From Conoideocrella luteorostrata (taxonomy: Eukaryota; Ascomycota; Sordariomycetes; Hypocreales; Clavicipitaceae): 64,000 nucleotides of DNA. Positions 48,304 through 59,901 of the stretch are shown here, one piece after another (within the stretch, counting starts at the first letter, position 1; every line of letters starts with the position of its first letter). The stretch lies in NCBI GenBank assembly GCA_032433595.1, contig JASWJB010000043.1, positions 62,001 through 126,000 on the forward strand. The letters run 5' to 3'. Both the position numbers and the translations under genes were made by a program. Under the pieces are notes generated by a model, which was not told the DNA's origin, searched no databases, and saw only the letters and a program-made list of their open reading frames with translations.

Positions 48304-49432
48304 TCTGTTCTGACAAGAGTGACGAGTGCATGCGGGTTTTAGTAAAGAGAGAAATTTGATTGGATATCAAATTTGTCTGAATGTAATCATGCAGAGCGTG
48401 CCATGTAACTAACAGATCTTATGTCGAGGCATAGGATACTGGCGAGCGCTATTTATACAGTCTGCCACATTCCATTATTCCTGATTCCACGCTCAAAAGA
48501 CTATTCACAGCATGTTCCTAGCTTCGAATCATAACGAAAGTAAGCGGCGGAGATCCGGAGAAGCTAGAATCAATCCATTATTCATCCGTCATGACAGTTA
48601 TAGGGAAGCCCACCGTTGTGCAGTGTTGAGGGAGGACAACGTCAAAAAGCTGTGCCGTGGTAGGCTGGGTTTAACCTCGACCGGGGGCTGTAAGAGGGGG
48701 CCTGTCAAAGCCAATTTTTGATGGAGCTGGTGTGTGAATGAGTGAGCGAGTGGTCTGATTGTGAGCCATGCCTCCGGGGAAGAACCGGAATCGGGTGATC
48801 GGGTGTCTGTGGATAATCCAGGACATTCATGCTGCCGCCGTGATTCCGGATATGCTCCATCCATGATCCGCTATGTGGCTGACTCGTCCCTGAAGCCTCG
48901 ACAGCGGAAACTAAACTGCTTTTAGCCCATCGGCAAACAGTCCCTCAAGCCGAAAAGAATGAAGTTGAATGTGTTAATTTTTTTTAATTTTTTTTTGCTT
49001 TGCCTTCCCGTTCTGTTATCCAGACTCGTGACCACATCACACCACTAGTTATTGCTCACACAGTTTGATCAAAAGTTCCAGCCGCGACCTCGGTTGCGAT
49101 GCACAGCTAAGATTCGGCTCTACAAGGCATTTCCAGCAGGCAACATACAAAAACACCATTCACCCTAGCCAAGGCTTACCGAGCGCTGCTCAATTGAACC
49201 AATTCGTTGAGAGCTATTCTATGCTATGTGTTCCCTCCAATCCATCTCTATAAAGCCCTAACACAACATCGAAGACGCCCTACTTTGCGCACAAACAAGC
49301 CTGGTTGGAATTCCAACTGGGACAAGACAGTCAGTAGGAGCCTGCGCCGATTCTGTCCCATTCATGCGTTCACAGCAGACTCGTATCAAACGTTCTAAAT
49401 AAGAAGTACAAGCGCTTGCAGGAACTCGGATT
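48304..49432. other. Intergenic region
   Basis: Promoter side of the flavohemoglobin gene, then the 3' flank of the small secreted protein gene. A T-rich stretch lies near 48978-48997. No gene is seen. Confidence 0.5.
48450..48457 (-). promoter_or_regulatory. TATA box candidate of flavohemoglobin gene
   Basis: TATAAATA on the minus strand, about 147 bp upstream of the start codon at 48303. A strong TATA fits an inducible stress gene. Confidence 0.4.
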
Positions 49433-49834
49433 TTAGTCGCCAGTAATTCGAACTATAGTTGGCTTGGCCGAAGAGAAAGAAACTCGATGCATTCCTGTCA
49501 AATACGTCCGAACGGTATACGAGTCATCCGTTGCATCATAGAACGTATAGTCGTATGTTTCTGTATTTTCAAACTCCAAAAGATAGTCATACAATCCTCT
49601 CTCTGTACTCAGTAGTCGATAACGCTTTATGCCGGTTATTTTCGCCGTATCATCTGCTACCCCTATCCATTCATCGCTGGACCGGCTGATGCTAGACCAT
49701 GGCCAATGTACAGGGATGTCAAAGGATTTCTTGCTGCGACCAATTATCTCAGCTCCGCGCTCTGCGTGTTGTGTGGTTGGAGCACCAGAGGCGCAATAAG
49801 AGCACAGAGCAAGGATACTAAGAAGGTTTTTCAT
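49433..49834 (-). CDS. Small secreted protein, no cysteine in mature part
   Basis: A single exon encodes 133 residues from the ATG at 49834. The signal peptide is MKNLLSILALCSYCASGAP, with cleavage likely near residue 19. The mature protein of about 114 residues has no Cys. It is rich in aromatic and beta-forming residues (GLYDYLLEFENTETYDYTFYDATDD, then YTVRTYLTGMHRVSF), suggesting a compact beta fold. A minus-strand TATATAAA at 49944-49951 lies about 110 bp upstream, supporting this start over the in-frame ATG at 49915, which would mask the signal peptide. The family is not recognised. Its size and secretion make it an effector-like candidate, which is inference only. Confidence 0.7.
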   Translation of the reverse strand: MKNLLSILALCSYCASGAPTTQHAERGAEIIGRSKKSFDIPVHWPWSSISRSSDEWIGVADDTAKITGIKRYRLLSTERGLYDYLLEFENTETYDYTFYDATDDSYTVRTYLTGMHRVSFSSAKPTIVRITGD

Positions 49835-49943
49835 AGCTGCTAGGTGAAACAAGAGACTTCCTGGGGGAAAATTTGAGAAAAAAAGATTCTTTTGTAATAA
49901 GTATGGAAGACTCAAAACACCAAGAGGGCATACCTCATCGGGC

Positions 49944-49951
49944 TTTATATA
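49944..49951 (-). promoter_or_regulatory. TATA box candidate of small secreted protein gene
   Basis: TATATAAA on the minus strand about 110 bp upstream of the chosen ATG. Confidence 0.4.
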
Positions 49952-51007
49952 GTCTTCGTTTTATGGAGGAGGAAGAGACGGGAGTTGTTGCCAGTTGTCA
50001 CAATACGTTATGTTCTTACCAAGGGGCTATGCTGGCTAAGTCGACTCCACGTAGATGGTTCATGCCCAAGTGATTAAGCTTTAAAGCAGCCACACCTAAA
50101 TGGGGCTCATGTCGTTTATTTTTAACTTGGTGATATCTGCCAACGCGTTGCGACGGCCCCACGCCTCAACCTCCAACGGATTCTTCACCCATAACCACCA
50201 ATCCCGTCATAATAAGTGCCTTCCAGCAGATCTGATATTGGTCCAAGGTAACGATTTGAACGGGAAACATGTCTGTTTATTTAGCAATTGGTGGTAGACA
50301 GTACTGCAATCATATTATGGATACAATCGTCCTTGAAAGTAGGGGTCATAGATTCAAAGTACATGTATGAATAGGCCTGAGAGAGCGATATGGCAATACA
50401 CTGCGCCAAGGACCTTGCATTGAAAGTAGGAGCCATACAGGATGAGGAACTTGCATTGAAAGTGACCACTCGGCAGTAGCAGGGTCTTTCCCCCCGTTTT
50501 TCGGAGTATGCTGAACCTTTGAGTCAGGATATATTTTACAAGGGCGTGATTCATGAAAGCAAGCAAGGTTATCAGCCGTCGGGTTTATCTGCCGCCTTAA
50601 CCAGCTGCATCATTTGCAGCCAGAAAACAGCAAAAATGAACTATGTGCTTGGCATTTTAGCCTAATTCAGGCAGCTAGGCAGGCAGCCCTCGTCTACAGA
50701 GTGGTGTAGTGCATGAAAATGCAAATAAATAGAGGGGCTTTGCAAAGCGGAAATTGGGGGGATTTCCATACTCCTCTACTGAATTTGGCGGACAAGAATA
50801 CCCAGCACGACTCTTATCCATGCTTTATGAAGGCCAACAAGCTTGCTTGCTTTCGTGGACCACACCGTAACAGCTGTACAGCATGAACTCATCACGAGGT
50901 AATCGTCAATCTGCACTGAATCCGGCAGGTGGGGTCAATTATTTACGGAAGTAAGCCGCTGTTAGATCCAGGCTTCTGAAGGGGCACAAATGCATTTACT
51001 TCATAAC

Positions 51008-51028
51008 TACGGAGTATATTACTCCGTA
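51008..51028. repeat. Inverted pair TACGGAGTA ... TACTCCGTA
   Basis: TACGGAGTA at 51008-51016 and TACTCCGTA at 51020-51028 face each other across 3 bp, giving a potential 9-bp-stem hairpin. It lies about 165 bp beyond the stop of the NACHT-ankyrin gene. Confidence 0.75.
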
Positions 51029-51192
51029 TATTGTGAGAGTCAGAGTCATTCCCGTGGGTGGAGTTCGTTCGTATTTAGGTTGGTCAGCCATACTGGATCT
51101 TGATTGACTCAAGTACCAGTTGAGCTACCATCCTGTTGACCATTGACTTTGCGGCGGCAAGCTGTAAACTTTACGGAACAGGTCCAGCCTGG

Positions 51193-54100
51193 CTACTTCT
51201 TCTCAAACAACCGCAACACATCTTTGTTGCCCCGAGCCGCTGCAACATCGATCGCCGTCTGGTGCCCATTGTCCTCCAGCATGGCATCGACTCCCAAGTC
51301 CATGAGAAACTGGAAGCGCTCGGCTCTCCCACCCGCCAACACATGCAGGAGGCTTCTTCCTTCACCATCCCTCGCACAGAAGTCGGCGCCCAGCTCCTTC
51401 AAAACCCCCGTGACGCCCTCCAAATAGTCCCCTTCACTCTCGCCATATGGGTAACGGCGATTGTCACCCACTGTACTTTTGCACCATGCAAACACAGGCG
51501 TCTCGCCTCGCTTGTTGCGTGCGTTGACGTCCAGACAGTGCTTTTCTACCAAGAGCTTGAATAGCCGCGTGCCGTCTTCCCGCCCCAACGCCGGTGCGAG
51601 GATGTGCAACGCCGTCTCCCCGGTGTTGGTGACGGCAGACGCGTTGGCTCCGGCGTCGAGCAACGCCATGGCCGGCCGGGTGGTGGTGTCTCTGCGCGCC
51701 GACGCGAGCATCGCAAAGTGCAGAGGCGTGCACCCGCCAATGTCAACCTGGTGCATCAAAGCTGGTGCATGGCCGAGGATATACTGCAGCGATACGGGGG
51801 ATTCCGCGCTGCGGTAGTTGCCGCGGCAGCTGCGCAGGCTCAGGTAGTGCAGGGCGTTCCTCCCAGCGTTGTCACGCGCCTTGATGTCTGCGCCCAGAGC
51901 AAGCAGCCGCCGGAATACAGTGGTGGCCGGGCCGTCGCTGCAGTGGACTGGGTGGACGGGGTGGTCGAGGCCGTCTCGGCTGGCGCACGCGGCCAGAAGC
52001 ACGGTTTGCCCGTCGGCGTCTTTGCAATTGACGTCCAGCCGCGGCAGCCTGAGGAACTCCTCCATGGCCGTTGCGCGGTCCTCTCGCAGCAGACTATGCA
52101 TTATAGTGCACTCTTGATAGTTTCTGGGCACGGCGATGGTGGGGCTCGTAGGTGTTGGCGCTAGGATGTAGGCGCTACTTTCCCCGTCGTCGTCGACATC
52201 GCACTCGGCAGCATCGTTGCCTGTTTCTCCTTCTTCCGTCCAACGTACACGCCGCAAATACTTTGCCATTGGGTCAGCACCATGCTGCAGCAACAAGCGT
52301 ATTATTTCCCTACGGGCCTCGGTCTCGTGTGTGTGGGCGGCATGATACAGTGCAAATAAATCCCAAGACTCGACATCGTTCTCCCCCGGCCAGAGACGCA
52401 TATTCTTGGGTTTACCCTCGATATCGTTTTTGTCGGGCCGCATGTTGGCATCGGCGCCTCGAGAAAGCAGCACCCGCACAATTTCGACCTTGTTTGAGTC
52501 AATCGCCGTCAGCAGGCATGTAGGCGTGACCCGCGAGCCATTGTCCAGAAGTAGGTGCATCAGGTCTATATCGTGTGTAGCGTGTGCCAGGCACGACATG
52601 CCCTCTGAATCCACGGCATTGACGTTGGCGCCGGCATGGACTAGCACCCGGCTTGCTTCTTTACTAAAGATGCCCCCTGTCTTGCTTGCTGCGAGAGCTA
52701 CTTGGAGGGGAGTTTGACCCCTGTAGTTGGTGATTTCCATATCAGCGCCTTGTTGGATCAAATACGGCACTGCCTGATGCGCATGCCACCAGGAATGTCC
52801 TTCAGCGACATGCAGAAGAGCGGACGTGTCTGTCTCATGTGCGGGGATTTCTCCTGTAGGAGTTACCTGGTTCGGATTTACACCCAGCTTTTCAACGAGA
52901 ACCTTGACCACGTCCAGGTTGGGTTGCACTCGCTGCACTGCTCTGAGGAGAAGGGGGAAATCATCGTCAGAGCCATCGTCACCTCCCTGCTTGTTTTGGC
53001 GGTCATCATGGTTGTTGCCTTTCTTGGTTGTTGCCTGCCACAGTCCAGGTCGAGATGAATCTCCGTAGGCGTGCCATTCACCATCAGCAAACCTCGCATT
53101 GGCCTCCATGCAGCCGATCTTTTCTACTAATGAGGCGAATCCGTGATATGCTAGCAAAGCGAGATTGGACATCCCATACCGCTTTGACTTGACGAGAAAG
53201 TCGGTTCCCATCTCCTGCAGCAGCGGAATAGAATGGTACATGCGACTCACTAGCAGACGAACGAATATGTCGACGTTGGGGCATCCCTTGCCCAGCACAG
53301 CATCATCACGCTCTGTTAATCCTCTGATGATGTCGTCCGCCGTCCTTGCCATGTTCTCATGCATTAGTTGAGAGAACGAGGGAGAATGAACCCTGTAGTT
53401 CTCCTCTTCCTCTGGACGATATTTGTCCAGACGCTGTTGAGCACAGGTATTGGCATAGTTGAAATGCTCAGCATCCCATGTGTCACCGTCCAGCCTGTAA
53501 TAGAATCCATCCACGCGCTTCGCTGGCCGGGCTCCCCGCTCTAGTAACATGTCAACGATCTCCTCCATTCTTGTTTCTACTGAAAAAGGAAGCCCGGCGG
53601 GACCACCCGAATATGTCCGACCTGGAAGGCCTCGGCATGTGTCGGACAGCTTAAGTGCAAGCATGTCTGGTTTCTGATTGATGGTCCAGCGCTTCTCTTC
53701 GCCAGTGAATTTTCGGCATGCCTCGAGTAGACCTGGCATTTTCAGATCAGCACCAGCTTCCAAGAGAATCCCGACGGTTTCTGGGGTACCCGATTGGCAC
53801 GCAAAGTGTAGGGGCGTATAGTCGCCATAGCTGAGCGTGGCTGTGGTTGGGGTTGCATTGACGTGTTTTGTCAGCCATGCAGTTTCTTGGTTGGCATCGC
53901 CCCCATCTGCTGCGATTTGCCTCTGTCGAGCCCTGAGATGTTCCAGCAGCATACCAACCACGTTTGACTGACGGTAGCGAGCGGCGAGGTGCAAAGCCGA
54001 GAGCCCCTCGTGCGTCTGACGTGTGGCGTCAGCGCCGGCATTGAGGAGCTTCTTGGGATACACCTGTCCCAGCGTACAGGCCATGTGAAGTGGCGTGATG

Positions 54101-57100
54101 CCCTCGTTGTCCGCCACGTCTACAGTCTTCATCATGGACATGACATAGTCAATGGCCGTTAGCGGCCGGCGGTGGTACTCGTCGTCCACGTTCGCCGAGC
54201 ACAGAACATGTAGAGCCGTTTGACCCTTGTAATTCCTTTGCTCTATATCTAGTCCCAGATCCAACAGCTTGCCATATAAGGGCACGTATTCCCGTCCGTC
54301 AGGATAATCGTGGTATCCATCGCGCTTGGCTAGTTCGTGGAGCAGGCTATTGCCGGAATGGTCCAACGCGTTCAGATCCATTCCCAGATCAGCCAGGGAT
54401 TCTAGTACCCTGGAAGAAGATAGCGTTGTGTAATCGATGAAGGCAATGGCTTCGTGCAGTAGTGTACGCCCACGATTGTCCCGGCAAGAGGCGATGGCTC
54501 CCCTTTCCATCAATGATTTGATAGACTTAATGACACCCTCGACCGTGAATTGTGAAGAGGATGAGGCGAATTCACCACTTATCATGTAGAACAGCAACGT
54601 CCGTCCCTGCCTATCAACCTCGTTCGGGTCAGCGCCTGCGTTTATCAATGCATCGAAGACGTCCAACATGTTGTCTTCTGTTGAACAACCGGCTCGCAAC
54701 AACAGCAGCGGTGTCAACCCTTTCTTGTTGCGCAGACTAGGGTTGGCGTTTCTCTTGAGAAGGGCTTTGGCCACGTCGCCCGAAGCATTGTATCTGCCGA
54801 GGAGCATGTGCAGCGCGCCATCACCATTATTGTCTGTTGCACTACAGTCGGGCCCATACTCTAGAAAGGCCAGGATTGAGCTCCAGCTCATTCCACGAAG
54901 CATCCGCAGGAGAGGCGTCTGACCATCATCCCGTACGGCGTTGATATCGGCTTGTCCTTCCTCTACCAGAATAGAAATAACGTCTACAGATGGATCATAG
55001 TGCAGCGGAGTTGAACCGTAATTGTCTTTAGCATTGGCATCCGCACCGGCATCCAGCAATAGCCTCGTCAAGACTGGCGAGGTGGTAACGCCATGTAGGG
55101 CCGTCTGGCCGTGCCCGTTTCGTTGATGAATGTCAACCCCGCTGTCAACAAGTAAGGAGAATATCTCCCTAATGGCCTCCGGGTCCCTGTTAGTTTCGTA
55201 TCGCGCTCTTAGTCCAAAGCCCACCAAAGCGTGTAAACAAGCCTGGGAGAGGACTTCTCTCTCGGAATGCACCAGACTCCTCATCCCACCGAATTCCGGC
55301 CCTGCATCGAGGCTGCATATAGCTGTGTCAGCTCCAGCCAGAATGAGCGCTCTTACAGAGTCCAAATCACCACAAGCACAGGCTAGATACAGGGGAGTAA
55401 CGCCGCATACGGTGGCGTTAACGTCGACACCTGGCTGCTGTATGATTCGGGCCACGGCCTGTGCTTGTACTTTCTCTGCAGCCCAGTGCAAGGCTCGCTG
55501 CAAGCCTTCCTTGTTCAAAAAAGGCAAGAAGGCCGACAAGGCCTCCATATGGCCATTATGGCACGCATACATGAGCGGCGTATGTCCCGTGTCACTCGGC
55601 GCATCGCCACACCACCGCCAATGGTCCTCCTTTGTCTTGGGCGTGAGTGCATCGGCTCCAGCCTGCAACAATCGTGTCACTACCAAAGCATGATTGGCCT
55701 TGGCTGCCTGGTGAAGAGGCTTCAGCCCATGAATGCAATCGTCCTTTTCTGGACTGGCTCCTGCGGCAAGCAATGCTCCAACAGTTTCTGCATGCCCCTC
55801 TTCTGCGGCCCACCAACTATTAAAATTCGCACCAGGTTAGTTTTCTGTAATATAGCTAGAACAGTAGTCTCTTGAAATGGCAGAAGGAATTACTTACAGA
55901 GCCGTCTTCCCAGTTGCATCTACCTGATCCACCTCCATCGTCTTCAGCAGCTCTCTCGTGTAAGCCAACAGCCCTGCTCGCCCTGCGATATGCAGCTGCG
56001 TGACTGACCCTGTGATATGCAGCTGCGTGACTTCTCCTGCATCATCACGGCCGCCCTGCCAGGCCAGTTGAAGCCATGCCTTTCGGGATGACGTGTCGTC
56101 CAAGAGGCTGGCTACCAAGACGGTGACGTCTTGTTGGTTGTATCCCGCGGCCTCCGATTGGTGAATGTGATGGTGCCAATTGTCAACCGCGTACTTGGAG
56201 AACGGATGTTTGTGTGGCACCTTCATATTCTGGGAAAGGCGCCGCAAGAAAGTTTGGGACCCGGCATAGACATCGTCATCGATGACAACATTGACGGAAC
56301 TCAGGCAACCGGACAGCATATACTGCAAGCAAACCGTGGCGAGACGGGCATGGGCTGGGCCGGCTTTCAAAACCGGAAAGTGAGATTTGTCAGCGTCGGA
56401 TCGAGTAGCTCCCTTGAGATATTCCGTAAACGAGTGGTGGACCACGGAGACGGTTTCATCTGGCAGTATCTCCAGCAGAGGACCACATGCAATCCTGATA
56501 AGATCTTTGGCTGCCTTGAGGCCCTGAGTGTCATGCTCTGCTGGCAGGTGCACTTGGATCATGTCGGCCAGCTCCAGCAGCCTGAGGGGACGGCTGGCGT
56601 GAGTGACGGATTGTAGAAGCAAGTCTTGGATATCACGCGATACGCCGGATCTAGCCGCATGCTCTTGCAGCAAATTGGTGTAAAGAACATTAAGGTCCAC
56701 CGGTAGCTGCGAAAGCACCGTGTTCACGTCGGCTCCGTCCTCTAAAAAGGCATCCATGGCTAGTTTGGCATAGAGGAAAATGCCATTTGCTCTGCCGGGC
56801 ACTGCGTCCATGACACGGGCCCAGTCGTCCTTGGCAATGACAGACCTGCCCAGCGCCTGCCTCACAAACGTGGAAATGTCGATATCTACTTTCGTTTCTT
56901 CTAGTCGAATGCGGATACAGGGCAACCCTCTCAGCGGCACCTCCAGCTTCGGCACAAGTCGACTGGTCATCAGCACTTTGACCTTGTCTGGACGCCATTT
57001 GCCCAGTCCACCGAGAGCTGCTAGGAAGGCATCATTGCCATGGTCCATCTCGTCCAGCGCGTCGGCCACGCAAAACACCTTTTTGGGTAGACTGGAAAAC

Positions 57101-57660
57101 GCCATCCGTAGGTCTTTCCACATATCTTCCATTGACATGGTGTCGATGGAACGTCCCTCTTTGACGTAGGTCTCCAGCTTAGCCTGCAGCGGGGGACTAT
57201 AATCCAGCAGCTGATCCATCCAGTCGCGCAGGAGCGCCTGAGGCTCGTGGTTGGCATCGATAATCTGGCGGAAAAAGAAGAATAGCACAGGGCAGTCGGG
57301 ATTGGCTTCGGCCAGTTCATGCACCAGCTTGGCTGCCATGACCGACTTGCCTGACCCTGGACAGCCCTGGATCCAGAGCAGGCCGCCTCGTCCCGAGTGC
57401 TCCAGCCAGTCTTTATATGTTTGATCGTTGGTCAACCATGAGCCTGTGCCGGCCACGTGAGAAGCCAAGTGTTTGCGATATTCGCCGCTGGGGAGGTCGT
57501 AGGACGTTGGCTGCAGCCATGATCGTATGCCCTGAATGACTTCTAGCGGTTTGGGAAGCATCTGCTCCGGGTTGTAGTTGCTGACTTGGCCATCGTCAAT
57601 AACGACTAGATCGCTGTCGGTATCGCTGATGATACTTGCTTGTTGCTCCGAGGTCCCCAT
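51193..57660 (-). CDS. NACHT-ankyrin NLR-like protein, 2128 residues
   Basis: Exons 55898-57660 and 51193-55816 join in frame across an 81-nt intron (GTAAGT donor, ACTAACC branch point, TAATAG acceptor). After a short N-terminus without a recognisable effector domain, SWLTNDQTYKDWLE leads into the NACHT NTPase. Its P-loop GCPGSGKS is at residues 99-106, the Walker B region VFCVADALDEMD at about 195-206, and LMTSRL follows. Winged-helix-like sequence and VVHHSFTEYL lie before residue 590. From there to the end about 30 ankyrin repeats are countable, most with the GxTPLHxA or variant core. Proteins of this build are fungal counterparts of NLR immune receptors: the repeats sense, the NACHT domain oligomerises. 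Some act in heterokaryon incompatibility or recognition of other organisms; the ligand here is unknown. The last exon holds nearly all the repeats. Confidence 0.9.
55987..56032. repeat. In-frame tandem duplication, 27-bp period
   Basis: GATATGCAGCTGCGTGACT occurs at 55987-56005 and again at 56014-56032. The shift is 27 bp, exactly nine codons, so the protein has VTQLHITGS followed by VTQLHIAGR. It lies just before the first ankyrin repeat. Confidence 0.85.
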
Positions 57661-58910
57661 GTTGCTTCGCTAAGCAGTATGTGTTTGTGCCTTAAATGTT
57701 TCTGTGTTTCTGTGTTTTTGTGTGTTTCTGTACGGCTCTGCTGTCAAACACCGAAGTGAGTTTGGAACCAAAACAAACCGTGAAGCGACCTGAACCATAT
57801 CATACCTCCAAAGCTCACTCCGGACGGTCATGGTTCGCCCTGTTTGAGCCTCAAGAAGCTGGTCCAAGCGGGCACACATTAGGCAACCCTGTGTTACAGT
57901 AAAAAGAGGCAGTGTCATTGATCTTGTGCAACCATATCCCCGTTTGCCTCGTTCTGCGATCCACACGTCCTCCCTTTCTCTTCTTCTTCCATGCTGGTTG
58001 AACAGCCCTGCTTGATTGCAAGCCCTTTTTTTTCCCGAGATCCCCGGAAACCTTAGTCACAGAGTAGTTGTATTGCAGATCTATGGGACTTGCCAACCCC
58101 TCCAGGGAGTCACATGAGTGGAAATTATTTGCGGGTGCGACGAAAATGTTAGTTGGAAGGGACGCCTCGGGCAAAATACTACAGCTGCCACTTCGCCGAC
58201 AAATTACAGATGCAGCCAGCCGCGTAAGAATTTGGAGCGAAGGACAGTGGTAAGGATGCCGTGGTCAATTGAAGCTGATTATGTATACCAAGTCTTCGAC
58301 GCGTATACGGTGACACCTTAAGGAGTGCGCAAAATGCTGCCAAAAACCCGAAAGTGGAAATCCCTGCAGATTCGATTTTGGTCAGTTTTGTCATTATTTC
58401 GTTTAAAATATAATTATGAGTAAAATCCACCATGTACTACTGTTTGAACTCTGCCTCGTACGCTCTCGAGGTCTTTCCGTGGCCGGGCATAATAAATACG
58501 CGTAATCAAGGAAAGGGCGGTTGGCGTAGTCTAGCATAGGAGAGTTGCTGTCCAGTCTCGGATGGAGCGCCTCAGGAAGTCCATAAGTTTATCTCACCGC
58601 GGGTTGAAAGTCGATCGATCAGGTCAGCGGCTGCGAGACTTCTCGACGCAGCAGACAGAACCAACTCGAATAGAGCAGCGCATATAAGACAAGCGGGCTC
58701 ATCATGAGCGGCAATCATTGATGATGATGAGCTAGCCTAACTAGGAACGAATTGACACCCTACGGGTAGGTTGGGGTCGTACAAGAATCTAGCAAGCATG
58801 GTCGGGCAAATGTGCCGAGATGACTTTGTTAAATCAGCACAAGTTATCTATATGCGGCTCAGATAATGCGGCTGCTTGCACCAGGATCAAAGAAATATGG
58901 AGATTCAACC
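57661..58910. other. Intergenic region
   Basis: 5' flank of the NACHT-ankyrin gene with a short TTTCTGTG repeat near 57697-57731, then the 3' flank of the isochorismatase gene. No gene is seen. Confidence 0.5.
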
Positions 58911-59579
58911 TTATGCTCCCGTCTGCATAAGTGCCCCGACAACATCCAAAGTCAATGCCACCGATGCAAACTCCTCATCCAGACTCGCAAGGTGCACGCC
59001 GTGCACAGTCTCGGCATCATACCCGCCCTTTGCCCACGCGGCCGTTGCATCCCGTAAGACTACTATCCTGCTTTCGTTGGAAATGCCCTCGACATCAGCC
59101 AGCACTTTCAAATTAGCGGCCATTCTCACAGACGTGCTGACGCACTCGTCGGTACTGAGCCCGAGCATAATCAATTGCTGCGCTTTGAAGGCCCTCAGCC
59201 GCGCCTCCAGGCCAGTGCCTATGAAGGCAGAGTTGACATTTTTAATTAGCACGGGTTCGGAGGGCGACGGCTCTGCACACTGCATGGGTTGGACTCCATG
59301 GCAGACGGCGCCACCTGAGCCTGCATCCTGAAGGATGTATGTTGGATGGAGTGGGGATGACTCTCTCGTGGAATGGTTGTGAACGTGAATGATGAGGATG
59401 GGGGTCTCCGGCTGGCGCTGGTTGTATTGTCGCACTGATTGAAGGACGCGACTGACGTTGGACTCAAATGAAGGCGTGCTTCTCTCGGGGCCCCAATGTG
59501 TTGGATGTGTCAAGCCCTGTTGGATGTCGATGAGGACGATGACAGTGCGAGTTGTGGACGGTGGCAGCAAGGGAGCCAT
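58911..59579 (-). CDS. Isochorismatase-family cysteine hydrolase
   Basis: A single exon encodes 222 residues, normal for the family. The catalytic triad is visible: D18 (VIVLIDIQQG), K113 (LIKNVNSAF) and C146 (GLSTDECVSTSVRMAANL). The region around Cys has the family's G-x-x-T-D-x-C-V-S signature. Members hydrolyse isochorismate, nicotinamide, N-carbamoyl compounds or small amides; the specificity loop does not identify which. There is no signal peptide, so it is likely cytosolic. Some fungal isochorismatase-like proteins lower host salicylate, but no secretion signal supports that here. The decayed dioxygenase gene begins 320 bp away in the opposite direction. Confidence 0.88.
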   Translation of the reverse strand: MAPLLPPSTTRTVIVLIDIQQGLTHPTHWGPERSTPSFESNVSRVLQSVRQYNQRQPETPILIIHVHNHSTRESSPLHPTYILQDAGSGGAVCHGVQPMQCAEPSPSEPVLIKNVNSAFIGTGLEARLRAFKAQQLIMLGLSTDECVSTSVRMAANLKVLADVEGISNESRIVVLRDATAAWAKGGYDAETVHGVHLASLDEEFASVALTLDVVGALMQTGA

Positions 59580-59901
59580 TATGAGAGATGAATGCCAGGC
59601 GAGATTACGGTAGCCGCTGCGAAAGACGATGTTGGAAAGGATCGCGTGCCTGACATGGGACGAGTTTCATTAGCGCGGATGGCAGTCCATGGAGAACGCG
59701 CGAATTCATCCCGTCGGTCGGCACATATTACCGCGATGCTTCCAGTGTGAGCGGGTTCCGGTTTCGCTATATATCACCATCCCGTCTTAGGATGACCGTC
59801 AAAGCATGGCCGCCGGCTTCAGTGCATATTAGGTGAAACTACTTAATGTTGATGAGAAATACTCATATTATTTTTGACTTTTGCACCCATCTACTCCCGT
59901 C
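59580..59901. other. Divergent spacer
   Basis: Between the isochorismatase start and the dioxygenase pseudogene start. No further element is recognised. Confidence 0.4.

Larger units (their letters stand above)
49835..51192. other. Intergenic region
   Basis: An inverted pair of the 9-bp motif lies at 51008-51028. No supported gene. Confidence 0.5.

Noticed and set aside
47041..49834. Flavohemoglobin as part of a nitrate-assimilation cluster
   Set aside because: No nitrate or nitrite reductase or nitrate transporter lies in the window.
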